A DNA stretch of 64,000 nucleotides from Cunninghamia lanceolata. Lineage: Eukaryota > Streptophyta > Pinopsida > Cupressales > Cupressaceae. The first letter of the stretch is position 1, and each line of letters starts with the position of its first letter. The position numbers were made by a program, and so were the translations under genes. The stretch lies in the NCBI GenBank assembly GCA_027924645.1, contig BSBN01001965.1, forward strand, positions 16,234,001-16,298,000, in the 5' to 3' direction. The notes under the pieces are model-generated. The model made no database searches, was not told the DNA's origin, and was given only the letters and a program-made list of their open reading frames with translations. Below are positions 46,501 through 58,703 of this stretch, in pieces.

Positions 46501-46687
46501 ATCCCTATTTCATTTCCACATTGTAAATCAAACATATCCACTTGCATGCCCATCATGAGATCACAACACAAAAAAATCCAAGAAATGGCAGAGTAATATC
46601 CAGGCACGGGAATGCCTAATACCAACAGTCACAACATACCCATCAACCAATCATTCAACCAATCTACGTACCCTTAGATCATCTCAT
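43578..46687 (+). other. Long leader of Tat element, with GCGC-motif cluster and hairpin region
   Basis: No pol-like coding. 43648-44300 contains about 14 copies of a degenerate motif (GGCGCCAT, CAGCGCTATT, GGCACTAT, AGTGCCAT). 44940-45480 is a distinctly GC-richer island with short inverted repeats. 45540-46680 turns CAC/ATC-rich with several open frames (for example 45778-46089, 46343-46558) that may be the decayed gag N-terminus, but no domain is seen. Confidence 0.55.
45114..45137 (+). other. Perfect hairpin in Tat leader
   Basis: CCTCCAAGG and CCTTGGAGG (9 bp, perfect complement) flank the loop CATAAC. It sits within the GC-rich leader island, so the RNA could fold here. A role in packaging or translation is only conceivable. 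Confidence 0.6.
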
Positions 46688-48775
46688 ATGGTCCCAATGA
46701 AAATCCCTCCCATTACTTACAACAACTACAACCATCACCACCACCACCAACACACATCCCCCTCGTATCCTAAGATGATCTTGATGTCTTAACCTTCACA
46801 CAAGATGCCGATAACATGGACATGCTTGACAAAGTCCTACGGTCGGATCCAAATAGATTTCTAGATCATCTTCTCAAAATTGGTGCTCAACTACCCCCCA
46901 TCACAACATCAGCACAACCATCCACCTCTACAACCGCCCCTAACCCATCAAATAAACAAGCATCCACATCCAACACCCAACCCACTATCTCTCAAACAAC
47001 AACACCCATCATCTCTCAAACATCCACACCTATCGTATCTACCACCAGCATGACCTCTACCACTACCACATCTACCATCACTACCAATATCCCTAACCCC
47101 ACCACTTCACAACCCGTCACCACATCCACTACTACAACAATGGTAAACCCTTCCATGCCACAAATTACCATGGGCATACAAGGCAACATCACACAAGCAA
47201 GACATCCACAAGTGTGCCTCCACCCAATCCCAACACCATTGCCTATTTGCGATAGTTGTTCTCACAGTACAATACATCCAACCCATCCCACACCCACCAA
47301 TCCAATGTCAATCCATCCACTGTCACATATCCACATAACCTCATAACATCATCTACACAATATCAATCAAACCCCTAATATCAAACCCCACCTCAATTCC
47401 AACATCTCACCAACCAACACGCATACATACAACAACTACAGCAACCACAGGATATCAACACTATTGTACAAGGCTTAGTCCAATAGGTAGTAGACCTACA
47501 AACTGGGGGCAAATGCAAGTATTATTCTTTTGAGGATATTTTCCCCTACCCATTCGATCACACATTATGCATGCCCCCCTTCCCCAAGAACTTCGAGACA
47601 CCTAAATTTGACAAATACAAGGGAAAGGGAGACCCTAGGGACCACCTTAGGGAGTTCTACATCGCTTGCCTAGAAGTCTCTAACAACGACACATATCTTA
47701 TGAGACTCTTCCCAAGAAGTCTTGGTGGTCAAGCCATTGAATGGTTTGCCCATCTTCCACCTAGGATCTGAACATTCCCTGAGCTCGCAGAGAAGTTTAT
47801 AAACCATTTCTCTTATAACTTTGAACACGAGGTGTCTATGACTGACCTCTGCAACACCAAACAAAAGAACAAAGAAGCTTTTGCTTCTTTCTTACAATGG
47901 TGGAGAGGATTAGGAAGCAAACTCCCATGGCCCATTCCTGAGAAACAACTTGTCACCATGTTTGTGGCCAATCTCAATCAGGAACTAGGGTTTCAATTAC
48001 AAATTCTTTGCGCATCCACCTTTGAAGAGGTTATCGACAAAGGCACTACTATCGAACAACCCTCATTGCCAAGGGCTCCATCAAACTATATGACCCCAAA
48101 TCCAACAACAACAATCACAACAACAATAACAATAACAACTACAAAACAAATCACAACACCCCCAATACCAACAACAATACCAACACGCAATCCAACAATA
48201 AATCATGTTATTGGGGGAAGAACAAGAACAATCTAAATGACAGCATCACAGATGTGAAGGCTGTCTAACATGTCCAAAACCAAACACCTACACATACCTA
48301 TGCAGCAAATGTAAATAACCCAAGAGGGCCAAATAAACCATGCAAACCTCACAGAAACTTCACACCATTAGCAGAAACCATCAAGGACATCCTCGATAGA
48401 TGTCTCAAACAAGGAGTGATCACACTCCCGCCCATTCAACCACATCAAGACAATGAACTCAAAGCAGTATGGTATAATGAAAATGACTACTGCGAATGCC
48501 ACCGCGTGGCAGGCCATAAAATAGCTGACTGTATGCAACTAAAACATTGCATCCAAGACCTCATAGACCAAAATCTTGTCAGCCTCAATCAAAGTGCCCA
48601 ACCATCACTAAACACAAACCTTGGAGCTTTCAAGGATCCTTTACCTAATCATAACAAAGCCTCCTCATCCAACCAAACCTACAACATCAACCCACCACCC
48701 GCATTCTATGACTCTATCGTAGGACGTATAGAAGCGTCATCCCATCATGTCAACATAGTTACTATTCTGGCATAG
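46688..48775 (+). pseudogene. Tat gag
   Basis: The N-terminal helix (DADNMDMLDKVLRSDPNRF at about 46800) precedes a Thr/Ser/Pro-rich linker (46900-47340). The capsid core lies at 47520-47830 (YSFEDIFPYPFD, FETPKFDKYKGKGDPRDHLR, TYLMRLFPRSLGG, IEWFAHLPPR, then a stop). It goes on at 47832-48060 (VSMTDLCNTKQKNKEAFASF, GFQLQILCASTFEEVIDKG), then an Asn-rich tract from an AAC/CAA-rich stretch (48085-48210). After a frameshift comes a Cys/His finger, YCECHRVAGHKIADCMQLKH (about 48490), in the place where Tat gags have it. Frame changes and stops make it non-functional. Confidence 0.85.
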
Positions 48776-49612
48776 GCACCCAATTGTGCTGTTACAACTC
48801 ACCGTGGCCATGTATCCATCCATATAGCCCCTCCCATAGAACAAACACCTGCGTCCATATCAACTCCCTTACCTCCTCATCCAACCACATGTCCATCACC
48901 TACCCACTAGTATAATCTCCTAGAACACCTAGGCAAGACACCTGCACAAATCTCCATCCTCGAGTTGCTTCGCACATCTCCCCTTCATAAGGACGTCTTC
49001 GATAAAGCGCTCTTGCAAACACAAGTCCTTGCCAACTTGAATGTAATAGAATTCCAAGCCATGGTAGGACACATCGCCTCACCCCATCATCTCACCTTCT
49101 TAGAAAAGGACCTACCCGCCTCTGATCACGTACATAACGACGCCCTACACATCGAAGTCTGCATCCACAAGCACACCATCAAAAGAGTCTTAATAGATGG
49201 TGGTTCCAGCCTCAACATATGCACTCTAAAACTGTTAAAACACTTGGAGTACTCTGATGTGGTTGTCAACACCAGCGAGTGCATCACGATCAAAGGCTAC
49301 GATGATACTGAACGGCTCTCTAAAGGTACTATCAAGCTTCCCATACAAGTGGGACCAAAAATGCTTGAAACAAAATCTCAGGTTCTAGATCTTGACCTCC
49401 CCTATAACATCCTTCTCAACAGACCATGGATCCATGCCATGCAAGCCATCCCATCCACCTTCCATCAATGCATCAAATTCCCTCACAATGGCATAGAAGT
49501 CACAGTCTATGCTGACCCTCGCCCCTTCCAATATTGTAGTTTTCTGGAAGGCCACAACCAAACATTCTACCCATATAATAAATCCACCACCGAAGCCAAA
49601 CTAACAACATGA
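48776..49612 (+). pseudogene. Tat protease region
   Basis: The 215-codon open part starts at 48965, but the frame continues from 48416 with only stops between. The core LIDGGSSLNICTLKLL has the catalytic DGG intact. KGYDDTERLSKGTIKLPIQ, LDLDLPYNILLNRPWIHAM and PSTFHQCIKFPHNG follow, the retropepsin C-terminal part. It would cut the polyprotein. The older copy at 22700-23160 has lost the Asp. Confidence 0.85.
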
Positions 49613-50772
49613 AACTCATATATCGACCCTGCAAGCATTGCTTCCACTTCATCCCAAGCAACTCCACCACCCAAGGTCCAGATCAAGCTATCCGACATGG
49701 GATGTGGGGAATATGACCTACACGGCACTTTTTGTGTGGGCACATTACCCAATCCTAAGACATTCGGCATCCCAACAACAGAGATAGCCAATACAGTCAT
49801 TATCAAGTGTAAACCCTTGCCCACCTTTGAGAAGAAGCATCTCCTGGATCAGGATGTTCTTGAAGATATTTCATCTTGGCTTTACAAAGATGACGAGCCT
49901 GAACAAGAAGTCTCGACAATCCCAACAGAAATCTACGGCAAAGGTTCTGAAATTGTCAAGAGCATGGGCTACAAAGGACAAGGCAGTATAGGGCTTCATG
50001 AATAGGGAATTGTAGAACCACTACAAGCAACAAAGAATCCCTATAATCAAGGATTAGGGTATGGTCAACTGCAATGCATCCTCCCTTCTAGCGAGTGTAT
50101 CTTATTCATGGCCGCTACGCCCCCTTAGACGTCGACAATGTTAACAAAATGGGCTTTCAAGACTCATTTAGTGATTTTGCCGACTTCTTCAACTCATCCA
50201 TTTGTACCATCTACTCCGTCACCACTCTCACTTCATCTTCCGCTAACTTGCCACTAGTCTACCCTGATCTCATTGATTGGGACCAACGGGGACCTCTTGT
50301 CTTCGACATTGCACCTAACGATGAGGCCATCGCCAAAATGATGGGGCCAAGAGATCACTTCCCTTTAGGAGATCATCGAGTAGGTTACATAATGGAACTC
50401 CATCCAGATGCCTATTTTGGGGAGACAACCCCTAGTTCCAGTCACAAAAATGCAAAAAGAAAAAATGGATCTGATGGTGAAAACCATTCCACGGCAGTAT
50501 TAGATCCCAAAATAGTAAAAATAAAAGACGTATCTCCTAGTGAAAACCTCTACGAGGTGCCAAGAGATGGAAGCATGGGCCTCCCTGAGATAGACAAAGT
50601 ATATCCAAACAGATCACCCATCTTGGTAGAACCGGCTTAGGAAATGAACTTGGGGACAGAACAAGAGCCAAAAATCACATATAGAGCAAAATCTCTCAGC
50701 ATGTTTGAACAGGAAGGCTTCTTGGCATTTTTCACATGAAGGAATCACAATTTCGCATGGACCTATGCAGAC
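49613..50772 (+). pseudogene. Tat G-patch linker between protease and RT
   Basis: The open parts 49697-50005 and 50095-50640 lie in different frames (shift near 50050). The first contains KGSEIVKSMGYKGQGSIGLHE, then a stop and GIVEP, and NQGLGYGQ: a G-patch with its spaced glycines. The second has DFADFFNSSICTIYSVTTLT, YPDLIDWDQRG and DHFPLGDHRVGYIMEL, a conserved acidic spacer also present at 23820-24290 in the older copy. G-patches bind RNA or RNA helicases, and betaretroviruses carry one after their protease. The function here is unknown. Confidence 0.8.
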
Positions 50773-51539
50773 ATGCCAAGGCTAGATCTCGCCTTGGTTG
50801 TTCATCATCTTGCAGTGCATCCTGATGCGAAACCAGTCAAGCAAAAACTTCGAAAGATGAATCCTCAAGTGGCTCTCCTAGTCAAGGCTGAACTAAAGAA
50901 ATTACTAGATGTGAGGTTCATTCGCCCTATCGATTATCCTGAATGGGTTTCAAACCTCATCCCAGTTGCTAAGCCAGATGGCCAAATCAGCTGTTGTACT
51001 GATTTTAGGGATCTCAACAAGGCCTACCCCAAAGATGACTTCCCACTACCAAACATCGACATGATAGTGGATCTCACAGCAAGATATGAAATGTTATCCC
51101 TCATGGATGGTTTCTCAGGATACAATCAGATAAAAATTGCCGAAGAGGATCAGCACAAAATGGCCTTCATACGCCCATGGGGAACATATTGTTGGGTGGT
51201 AATGCCATTCGGCCTAAAAAATGCAGGAGCCACCTATCAAAGAGCCATGACCGTCATCTTCCATGACCTCTTCCACCACATCATGGAAGACTATGTGGGC
51301 GATTTGCTAGGCAAATCAAAGACCAAAGCAAAACACTTAGATGTGCTAGCCAAGATCTTTGACATGCTAGAGCAATATAATGTTTGTCTCAATATGAAGA
51401 AGTGTGTCTTTGGCGTCACCTCAAGTAAACTGCTGGGATACATAGTCTCTAGATGAGGAATTGAGGTAGATCCTGTCAAAGTCAAGGATATCACTGAAAT
51501 GCCACCTCCCAAAACATTGAAACAACTGAGAAGCTTGTA
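50773..51539 (+). pseudogene. Tat reverse transcriptase, active site YVGD
   Basis: Continuous reading from 50773: HHLAVHPDAKPVKQKLRKM, DVRFIRPIDYPEWVSN, CTDFRDLNKAYPKDDFPLP, SLMDGFSGYNQIKI, MPFGLKNAGATYQRAM, then EDYVGDLLGKS, where the catalytic YVDD should be. The first of the two catalytic Asp residues is Gly, so polymerisation would fail. TSSKLLGYIVSR is followed by a stop at 51454; the frame continues to 51540 with another stop (SLRSL region). Confidence 0.9.
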
Positions 51540-52141
51540 GGGGAAACTATAGTCCATCCATCGGTTCATCACCCAACTTGCGAATAAGTGCCAACCATTC
51601 CAACATCTCCTTAGGAAAGATACGGCTTTTGCTTGGACTGATCAGTGTCAGAGTGCCTTCGATCAGCTAAAAGAATATCTAGCTAATCCCCCTATTCTAA
51701 CTCCACCAAGACAAGGCGAACCCCTCCTACTTTACATCTTCACGACAGACACAGCAATTGGGGCTTTGTTAGCACAACATGATGAGCATGGGAAAGAAAG
51801 AGCCATTTACTATATCAGCCACACCTTGATCTCATATGAGCTGAATTATACACAGATTGAACGAGCATGTTTAGCCCTTGTCTTTACATCACAAAAGTTG
51901 AGACATTATATGCTCAATCACAAGACCAAGCTCATTGCTAAGTTTGACCCACTAAAGTATTTGCTAAACAGAGCGGCTCTCACTGGTAGAATGGCAAAAT
52001 GGGTCATGATTCTATCTGAGTTTGACATTGAATACCCAGAGAGAAAGGCCATTAAAGGACAAGTTATAGCAATCAGCTGGCTGAAGCACCTATCCCTGGA
52101 GAACATCCTACAATTGCAGATTTTCCAGATGAGGCCATCCT
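51540..52141 (+). pseudogene. Tat RNase H (first, Ty3 type)
   Basis: Same frame as RT. It contains AFAWTDQCQSAFDQLKEYL, LLLYIFTTDTAIGALLAQHD, RAIYYISHTL, YTQIERACLALVFTSQKLR, GRMAKWVMILSEFDIEY and KGQVIAISWLKH (the final Asp of the usual ADFLA motif is missing). It removes the RNA strand in reverse transcription. Confidence 0.85.
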
Positions 52142-52543
52142 GACAATCACACCAGCCCCAGACACATGGAAGATGTATTTTGATGGGTCATACACCCACA
52201 GAGGCTTGGGGGTAGGCGTCTTGTTTGTTACCCCTCAAGGCGACACAATCCCTAAATCATTCAAAATCACATTTCCATGCACTAACAATGTAGCAGAGTA
52301 TGAGCCTCTCATCACAGGTCTCCGCATAGCCATCCAATGGAAAATTTAAAAGCTAACTATGTATGGCGACTCCCAACTGGTCATCAAGTAGGTCAATAAT
52401 GAATACAAAACCAAAGATGACAAACTCCTGCCCTACAAGAAGATGGTTGATGATTTCAAGGACTATTTAATGACATCCACTTTGAGCAAATTCCAAGGCT
52501 CAACAATAAAGCAGCAGATGCCATGGCTACCATAGGATCTCTG
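52142..52543 (+). pseudogene. Tat second RNase H (archaeal-like type)
   Basis: After a stop, the plus strand reads TWKMYFDGSYTHRGLGVGVLF, NNVAEYEPLITGLRIAIQW, MYGDSQLVIK (then a stop) and VNNEYKTKDDKLLPYKKM. That is the aRNH pattern: catalytic Asp (FDGS), Glu (AEYE) and Asp (GDSQ) all present. A second RNase H of this kind is a marker of the Tat group. A frameshift follows, leading to the 52523 frame (MATIGSLVD). Confidence 0.88.
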
Positions 52544-53917
52544 GTCGATATGAAGAAGGACAACAAGAAATGTGAGTTCCTAATCGAAGAACTCCCTATC
52601 CCAACATACGATGTTCCTCAATTAGAACTAGTGTGTGAAGTCATTGGCCCCTTGTCCCCATGGTACCAACAAACATACCTTTACCTTCATGACAACATCC
52701 TTTCCCCTAACCTATCCAATTCCCAGCAAAAATCATTCATCCGTCGAGCCTCTCATTTCATTCTTGTCAACGACACACTATATAAAAGGAGTCTTGAAGG
52801 CACGCTTCTATGATGTTTAGACTCTAGCGAAGCTAAGGTAGCCTTGCAAGAGGTGCACGTAGGTATCTGTGGGGTGCATTCCAGTGGACCTACCCTATCT
52901 AAAAAGATCCTCCGGACTGGATATTATTGGCCGACCATGGACCGTGACACCCACAGGTTTACCAAGACATGCCTCCCATGTCAACAACATGGCGATCTCA
53001 TCCACACACCAGCACAGGAGTTAAAACCAATTGCAACACCATGGCCTTTCTCACAATGGGGACTTGACCTCGTAGGCAAAATACACCCTCCATCCTCAAA
53101 TGGCCATAAATTCATAATCACCACTACCGAATACTTCACAAAGTGGGTGGAAACCATACCACTCACCTTCACCATAGGTATCCAAATCTCCAAATTCATC
53201 CTCCACTATATCATCTGCCAATATGGTATTCCACATTCCATCATCACTGACAATGGAAAACCCTTTAAAAACCAAGAAGTTCGCACCCTGTATGAAAAGT
53301 TCAACATCAAACATTGCTTCTCCACACCATATTACCCCCAAGGAAATGGTCAAGTAGAGGTGTCTAACAAAACCATCCTCCACATTCTCAAGAAGACAGT
53401 CAATGAAGTTGGCTGCGATTGGTACCTCCAACTCAACCTTGCCCTATGGGCTTACCGCACAAGCATCTGCACTCCTACAGGGGCCACCCCATACTCACTA
53501 GTATTCAGATCTGAAACCATTTTACCTATAGAGCTCGAGCTCCCATCTCTCCGAGTGTCCTTGCAAAACATTATCTCTAATGAGGACTACCGCATCACAA
53601 GGTTGTATCAACTAGAGCTATTGGATGAGAAATGCTTGCATGCCTTAAATCACTTACATGCATATCAAAACCGCCTCAGAAGAAGCTATAACAAAAAGAT
53701 TAGAACCAAAAAATTTGAGGTAGGTGACCTTGTCCTAATGGAAAATCAGAAGAACCTGCAAGAGTGTCTGAAGCAAGGAAAGTTTGAACCTAATTGGCTA
53801 GGACCTTATGTCATCATGGCCAATTATGGGTCAGCAGCCTATCAGATTGCAACATCTGAGGGGCAGCCTCTAGATGAGCCGATGAATATCCTACATCTCA
53901 AGAAATTCTATGCATAA
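52544..53917 (+). CDS. Tat integrase, open and catalytic residues present
   Basis: The 357-codon uninterrupted part is 52844-53917; a stop at 52811-52813 separates it from the N-terminal linker (LSPWYQQTYLYLHDN). Zinc-binding His/His/Cys/Cys: EVHVGICGVH and CLPCQQHGD. Catalytic triad: WGLDLVGK (Asp), IITDNGKPF (Asp), YPQGNGQVEVSNK (Glu). C-terminal GPY-type segment: EPNWLGPYVIMANYGSAAYQ, ending LHLKKFYA. No chromodomain, as expected for Tat. It joins the cDNA into the host genome. Of the plus-strand genes here it is the least damaged. Confidence 0.9.
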
Positions 53918-56444
53918 CCCATCTGATACCCCAAGTCAAAAAATAAAAAAAATAAAAAAACCAAAAACACCAAAAAAATTAGAAAATCAAGAAAAAATCA
54001 GAGTGCAATAAAAAACTTCCAAAGGTGAAATCACTTCGGTGACACCTTGGATAAGTACCATGGTGAAAACTTGTTTCAGGCGCCATGTGTAGTGGCCTGT
54101 TCTACCATCTAATAAGTCTTCTTCTCGTCACACCATTCCATATTTCATACATCCCATGGCTTGGAATTATGAAACATCAAGTCCTATTGCCTAACCCATC
54201 CCATTCCATCTTAAGGCCAACCCATGGAACGAGGATCTTTGTAAACTCCCTTTGTACATACAAAAATAAAAAAATCCAAAAACATTGCAAAATCAAAAAA
54301 TACAAAAACAATACAAAATACAAAAAATCCAAAACACAACACATCTCATCATCAAACACCCATCAGTCTTCAACACATCAAGCCCATCGCAAATCATTCC
54401 CACATCATCAAGTCTAACCAGAACTACATATTCATCTTCACCTAAATCTTAAAAATACCTTGATCCCATGGACACAGGGTATGTAGGTAGTCTGGAACAC
54501 AAAGGATGTTTCCAGTACTCAGGTATCTAAGATGTACCCATCCACCCCATTGGATGGTACCACATTTACTGAGCTTTCTAGATCTCATAACGGACACACA
54601 AGCTACGTATGCACTCCAAACAAGTTCCCCAACACAAAAATCATCAATCAACATACCAACCATAATCCTACACATGGCCAGACTGTTCTTTTGCCCTTCT
54701 TCCCACAGTTCTCTAATCAACACCAATGGATCTGTGTCCTAGGATATATCTTTTCTACAATGGACAAAAATCTATCATTCTATCATCATGTCTCTTGGCA
54801 AGAGCACACAAAGGCTATCTATATCTTTTCATTGGTCTTTTTCCTTATTGATTTTTATCTTTTTGTCTCACTCTAAGTCATTTCCAAAGCTACCTTGATC
54901 TCATTATATCATGATATGTAGCAGATAGCACCTGGAGTCGACATCGTCATTGTTTTTGCATGTTGTGCTTGTGGGTTGGTTTCATTACTCCAAGAATCGT
55001 ATTCATATCTTGAAGTCCGAGTCGGTTCTAGCATGATGTGTCCTATTCGCATATACAAGCATCAAAACCTTGAATGCATTATTCGCACTCATCACTATGA
55101 GTCCCCTTCCTAGACTAGACAAGATTATACTACCTTGGGCATGTATGAATTCAACCTATTGTTTGTGGGTCTAGTCCATGCAATCGCAGGGTATACATCA
55201 TCATCTAGGTCATTTCATACCTTTGTGAACTGTATCCTACATTGCTACATTAAACTAAGAAATGCTCTCAAGTAATCGTGTGCAACTACTGTTACTAGCT
55301 CAAAATCATCATCCTAATCACTCAGTCAACTATCCCATCTCGGCCTAGATTTAATAATCATTTTCCCCCATCCCCCACCAACCAATCCTTCACTAATCCC
55401 ATTCCCCACCACATTTCCACTCAACACATCCTGAACCAAAATAAATCCCCCCTTAACTGACGTGGTGTCTTGCGACCTAACAACCCTCTCATCTCCCCAC
55501 CCCCTCGTCTCTAGACACTCCCAATCCTACCCATGCCCATCCATACACCCCTATCCTCTCCCCACCTAATTCCCTCTCCCACAGCCTCACCACTCAGGGT
55601 CAACACAAAGAACGTCATGTGTATCAGGACTGGACCATCTCACCTATCACCTAGTTTGCATACCACCTATCACCTAAACTGCATCTAAGCATATCATCTA
55701 GCTACATGTCATGATCATTTAATTGCATATCACATCAGATTCATTTTAATCCATTTAGGTTCATTTTAATCCACTTTGCATGTCATTTTAGGTTCATTTT
55801 AATCCATTTTGCATGTCATTTTAGGTTCATTATAGTCCATCATTGCATATCACATCAGATTCATTTTAATCCATTTAGGTTCATTTTAATCCATTTTACA
55901 TATCATTTTAGGTTCATTTTAATCCATTTTGCATATCATTTTAGGTACATTTTAATCCATTTAATTTGCATATCATTTTAGGTTCATGTTAATCCATTTT
56001 ACATATCATTGAGGTACATTTAGAAACCATCCAAAATCACATATCATTTATAATCATTTATCCATTTTAAATTGCATATCAAATAGATTCATTTAAACCA
56101 TCTAAAATTACATATCACTTAGATTCATTTTCATCCATTTAAGTTTGCATAATCATTAGGTTCATTATTAGATCATTTAGTTGCACAATATACATGACAT
56201 TTCATAAACCACTTAGTCACATAAACCTCTAGCTACATATGCACATCATCATCATATAAACATAACATATCCATAACATACAAAATCCATACAGAAATAA
56301 CACATCCATAAGCATCATAAACCACCAGAAAGCATCATATCATATCCAATCACTATAAAAAGTGTACATCGCTCATATATATATATCAAAAAATAAAATG
56401 TCCTGATATGAAAAATGCCTCCAAGGGCTATGATGATAGGGCTA
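53918..56444 (+). other. Spacer between integrase and antisense gene
   Basis: No gene recognised. It holds A-rich tracts (53938-54005 and 54260-54345), CAT/ACC-rich sequence with unsupported short ORFs (54085-54876), a C-rich stretch (55360-55620) and a family of 33-40-bp tandem repeats (55725-56165). Confidence 0.5.
55725..56165 (+). repeat. Tandem repeat, TTCATTTTAATCCATTT type
   Basis: About 11 variable units with the core TTCATTTTAATCCATTTT, followed by GCATGTCATTTTAGG or GCATATCA. Spacing is about 20-40 bp, and units become degenerate after 56000. Confidence 0.75.
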
Positions 56445-58703
56445 TCACATAGAGGATCCCCTCTCTGATGGACTGGGAGACTCTGATCCTAGTCGAGCCT
56501 GCGACCCTGTCAGTGGCTGTGACTATGGCGGTGGCTGTACCTACACCTGAGGGACCTGTTGGGGCACATGTGAGGGAGGAGGCATCGACTGCTGAATAGA
56601 TCTTGATCTATGAGATCTCGATGCCTTTGATCTGCTGACCTAACTATAGCTCAGGGCACACTGCGCTGCTGGCATAGCTGCATAATACAGTCCCCTGTAA
56701 TACTCCACATGTGCTCTAGCCTCTGCCAAATCCCCTTGTACCTGCATCACCTACCCCTGTGCCTAACTCAACTATGCCTGCAGCTGATAAGTCTGTGTCT
56801 GCACCTGAGACAACTGAGCCTGCATCCCTGTCAAAACTTGGGCAAGTCCACCACCTGAAGCCTGTAGACTACCTAATGCAGTCTCTGCCTGCTGTGCTCT
56901 ACTAAGTGCTGCATCCCGCTCTATAGTCAAAGCCTCTATATCACCTTGAGCCTGGGCCAACTGTGCCTACAACACAGCCACTTGTCCATCTGCCCCATCT
57001 AATAATGCCAGGGTCCCCTGCAACTACACCAACTCTGCCTCACAACCCTCTAATGCCTCCTCCAGGCTGGCCACCTGTGCCCGTAGGGTCTCCATCTCCT
57101 CCTCATCCCATCACCTCTGACGAGACAAACGCCTCTCAGCCTTAGCCTCTACCTCCAAAGCTGTCCCCGAGGTCCCTACCTCTACATCGTGCCCACCAAC
57201 CTACCATTGGCCCTCCTATGGTGGAGGTAGGTCACCCTCATCTGCTCTCAACTACCCCCCACGCCGCTGGGGTACTCTCGACTATCACCCTGATCCAACC
57301 TGTACCTACTGTGCAGGAACCTACTCCACCTGTACCTGCTATACAGGAACCTGCTCTACCTGTACCTACTGTGCAGGAACCTATTGCACCTGTGCCTATC
57401 TTGTTGCCACTGCTACCAGCACATTTATCAGCTGGCCATCCCTCCCAATCACTCTCTCCTCTCCATCATCCCCAACCTCCACAAGGAAGTCCTCAATGAT
57501 CACATCCCCCTCCATGCGACCCTCCCCATCAGGATCATCTCCGCCATCTGAGTCATCACCCCCTGAACCCGCTACCTCCTCTGCTGGATCCGTCAAATGA
57601 GTAGTCCAATGCATATACCACTAGATATCATAAGCAGCTGTGGTCCCTGCATCCCTCACTGTGCTCCTCTAATCCCATTGTACTGGTTGAAGCACTGCAA
57701 AATCTGCCAAAACAACCTATGGCTATAGAGGTGCAGGCTAGTAAGGTCCATCTCGCAGGGTCCACACGTATATCACCATCTGCTGAGGGGTGTCCTGCAC
57801 CAAACCAAACTACTGCATAACTCGCAAAGGTAGGTACATCTCTATGCAGCGGTCTCCTCGACCCATAAGGTATCTCTGCTGAAAGGTGTATGGGAGATGA
57901 ATAATGTCATCTGGCCACTCCTCACAACCGATGTATGCTCGCCAAACCACACTAATCACCCGGCCAGTATATGTGTACTCAGCATCCTGATATAAAAACA
58001 CAAAGGCCTCAAACTGCCACTGATAGTACCCACAAGTCAGCTGAGTGACAGGGATGTGCTCCCAAATCCATACATGTAGTAGAGTCACACCAGCGGATAA
58101 GGCTCTATCATGTAGATAGGCGACGGTGTGCATCTCATGATATAACTGCGCTAGCATCACTGGCCCCCAGGAATAGACAATCCCATGTGACACCATCCCC
58201 TCTATCACCCCTCCCCAGCCAACCAAAAAAGCCCTACCTCGCTTATCAGGCATCACCACGCCTCTAATCAATGTGCACAGGAACAAGGCAAATGGATCTA
58301 CACCCGCAGCCAATGTCCCATCATAATCCATCTCCCTCTCATTCAGAGAGAGAACAAGATGATCCACACCAAACACTCTGACTAGTGCCCTTTGCCCACT
58401 CTTCGTGTCATATCTGACATGTCGACCATGGATAGGTAGCTTGAGGATGTGATAAACATCCTCAAGTGTGATGGTAATCTCTCCTATCGGCAACAATAAA
58501 CTACAAGTCTCAATACGATATTGCTCCACCATGGCCGTCATCAGAGCTCTATGAGCTTGCAAAACGGGCATGGATGCCACCGTAAGAAGCCCTAACCTCG
58601 CCAACCATGCCTTTGCGGCATCATCAAAACCATCGAACAAGGCCATCACAGTGGGAACTCATCGCTCTCGTGACTGCAATATGAACCGCTCTGTATCCTG
58701 CAT
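56445..58703 (-). pseudogene. Antisense plant mobile domain (PMD) gene with coiled-coil tail
   Basis: Start ATG at 58703 (MQDTERFILQSRER, then a stop). The 279-codon open part, 57810-58649, is a plant mobile domain (MAIN/MAIL-like, aminotransferase-like family): WLARLGLLTV, MVEQYRIETCSLLLPIGEIT, TLEDVYHILKLPIHG, then LYHEMHTVAYLHDR, LLHVWIWEHIPVT, WRAYIGCEEW. The same frame runs on to TGA at 56445 with only stop codons in between: an acidic segment (GGDDSDGGDDPDGEG), a Gln/Val-rich decapeptide repeat (57301-57390), a coiled coil (LRAQVASLEEALEGCEAEL, IEALTIERDAALSRAQQAE) and an Arg/Ser- and Pro/Gln-rich end. In host plants PMD proteins act in silencing and genome stability. PMD-bearing antisense ORFs are known from Ty3 elements; the role is unproven. 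Confidence 0.85.
57301..57390 (-). repeat. Three perfect-length 30-bp repeats inside antisense gene
   Basis: Units at 57301, 57331 and 57361 share TGTACCTRCTRTRCAGGAAC. Antisense they encode a Gln/Val/Pro decapeptide in which some Gln codons are now TAG. The plus-strand ORF 57218-57499 with VQEP repeats is its mirror. Confidence 0.85.

Noticed and set aside
57218..57499. Plus-strand proline-rich ORF with VQEP repeats
   Set aside because: It mirrors the 30-bp repeat inside the antisense PMD gene, whose frame, coiled coil and acidic segment are the better explanation.
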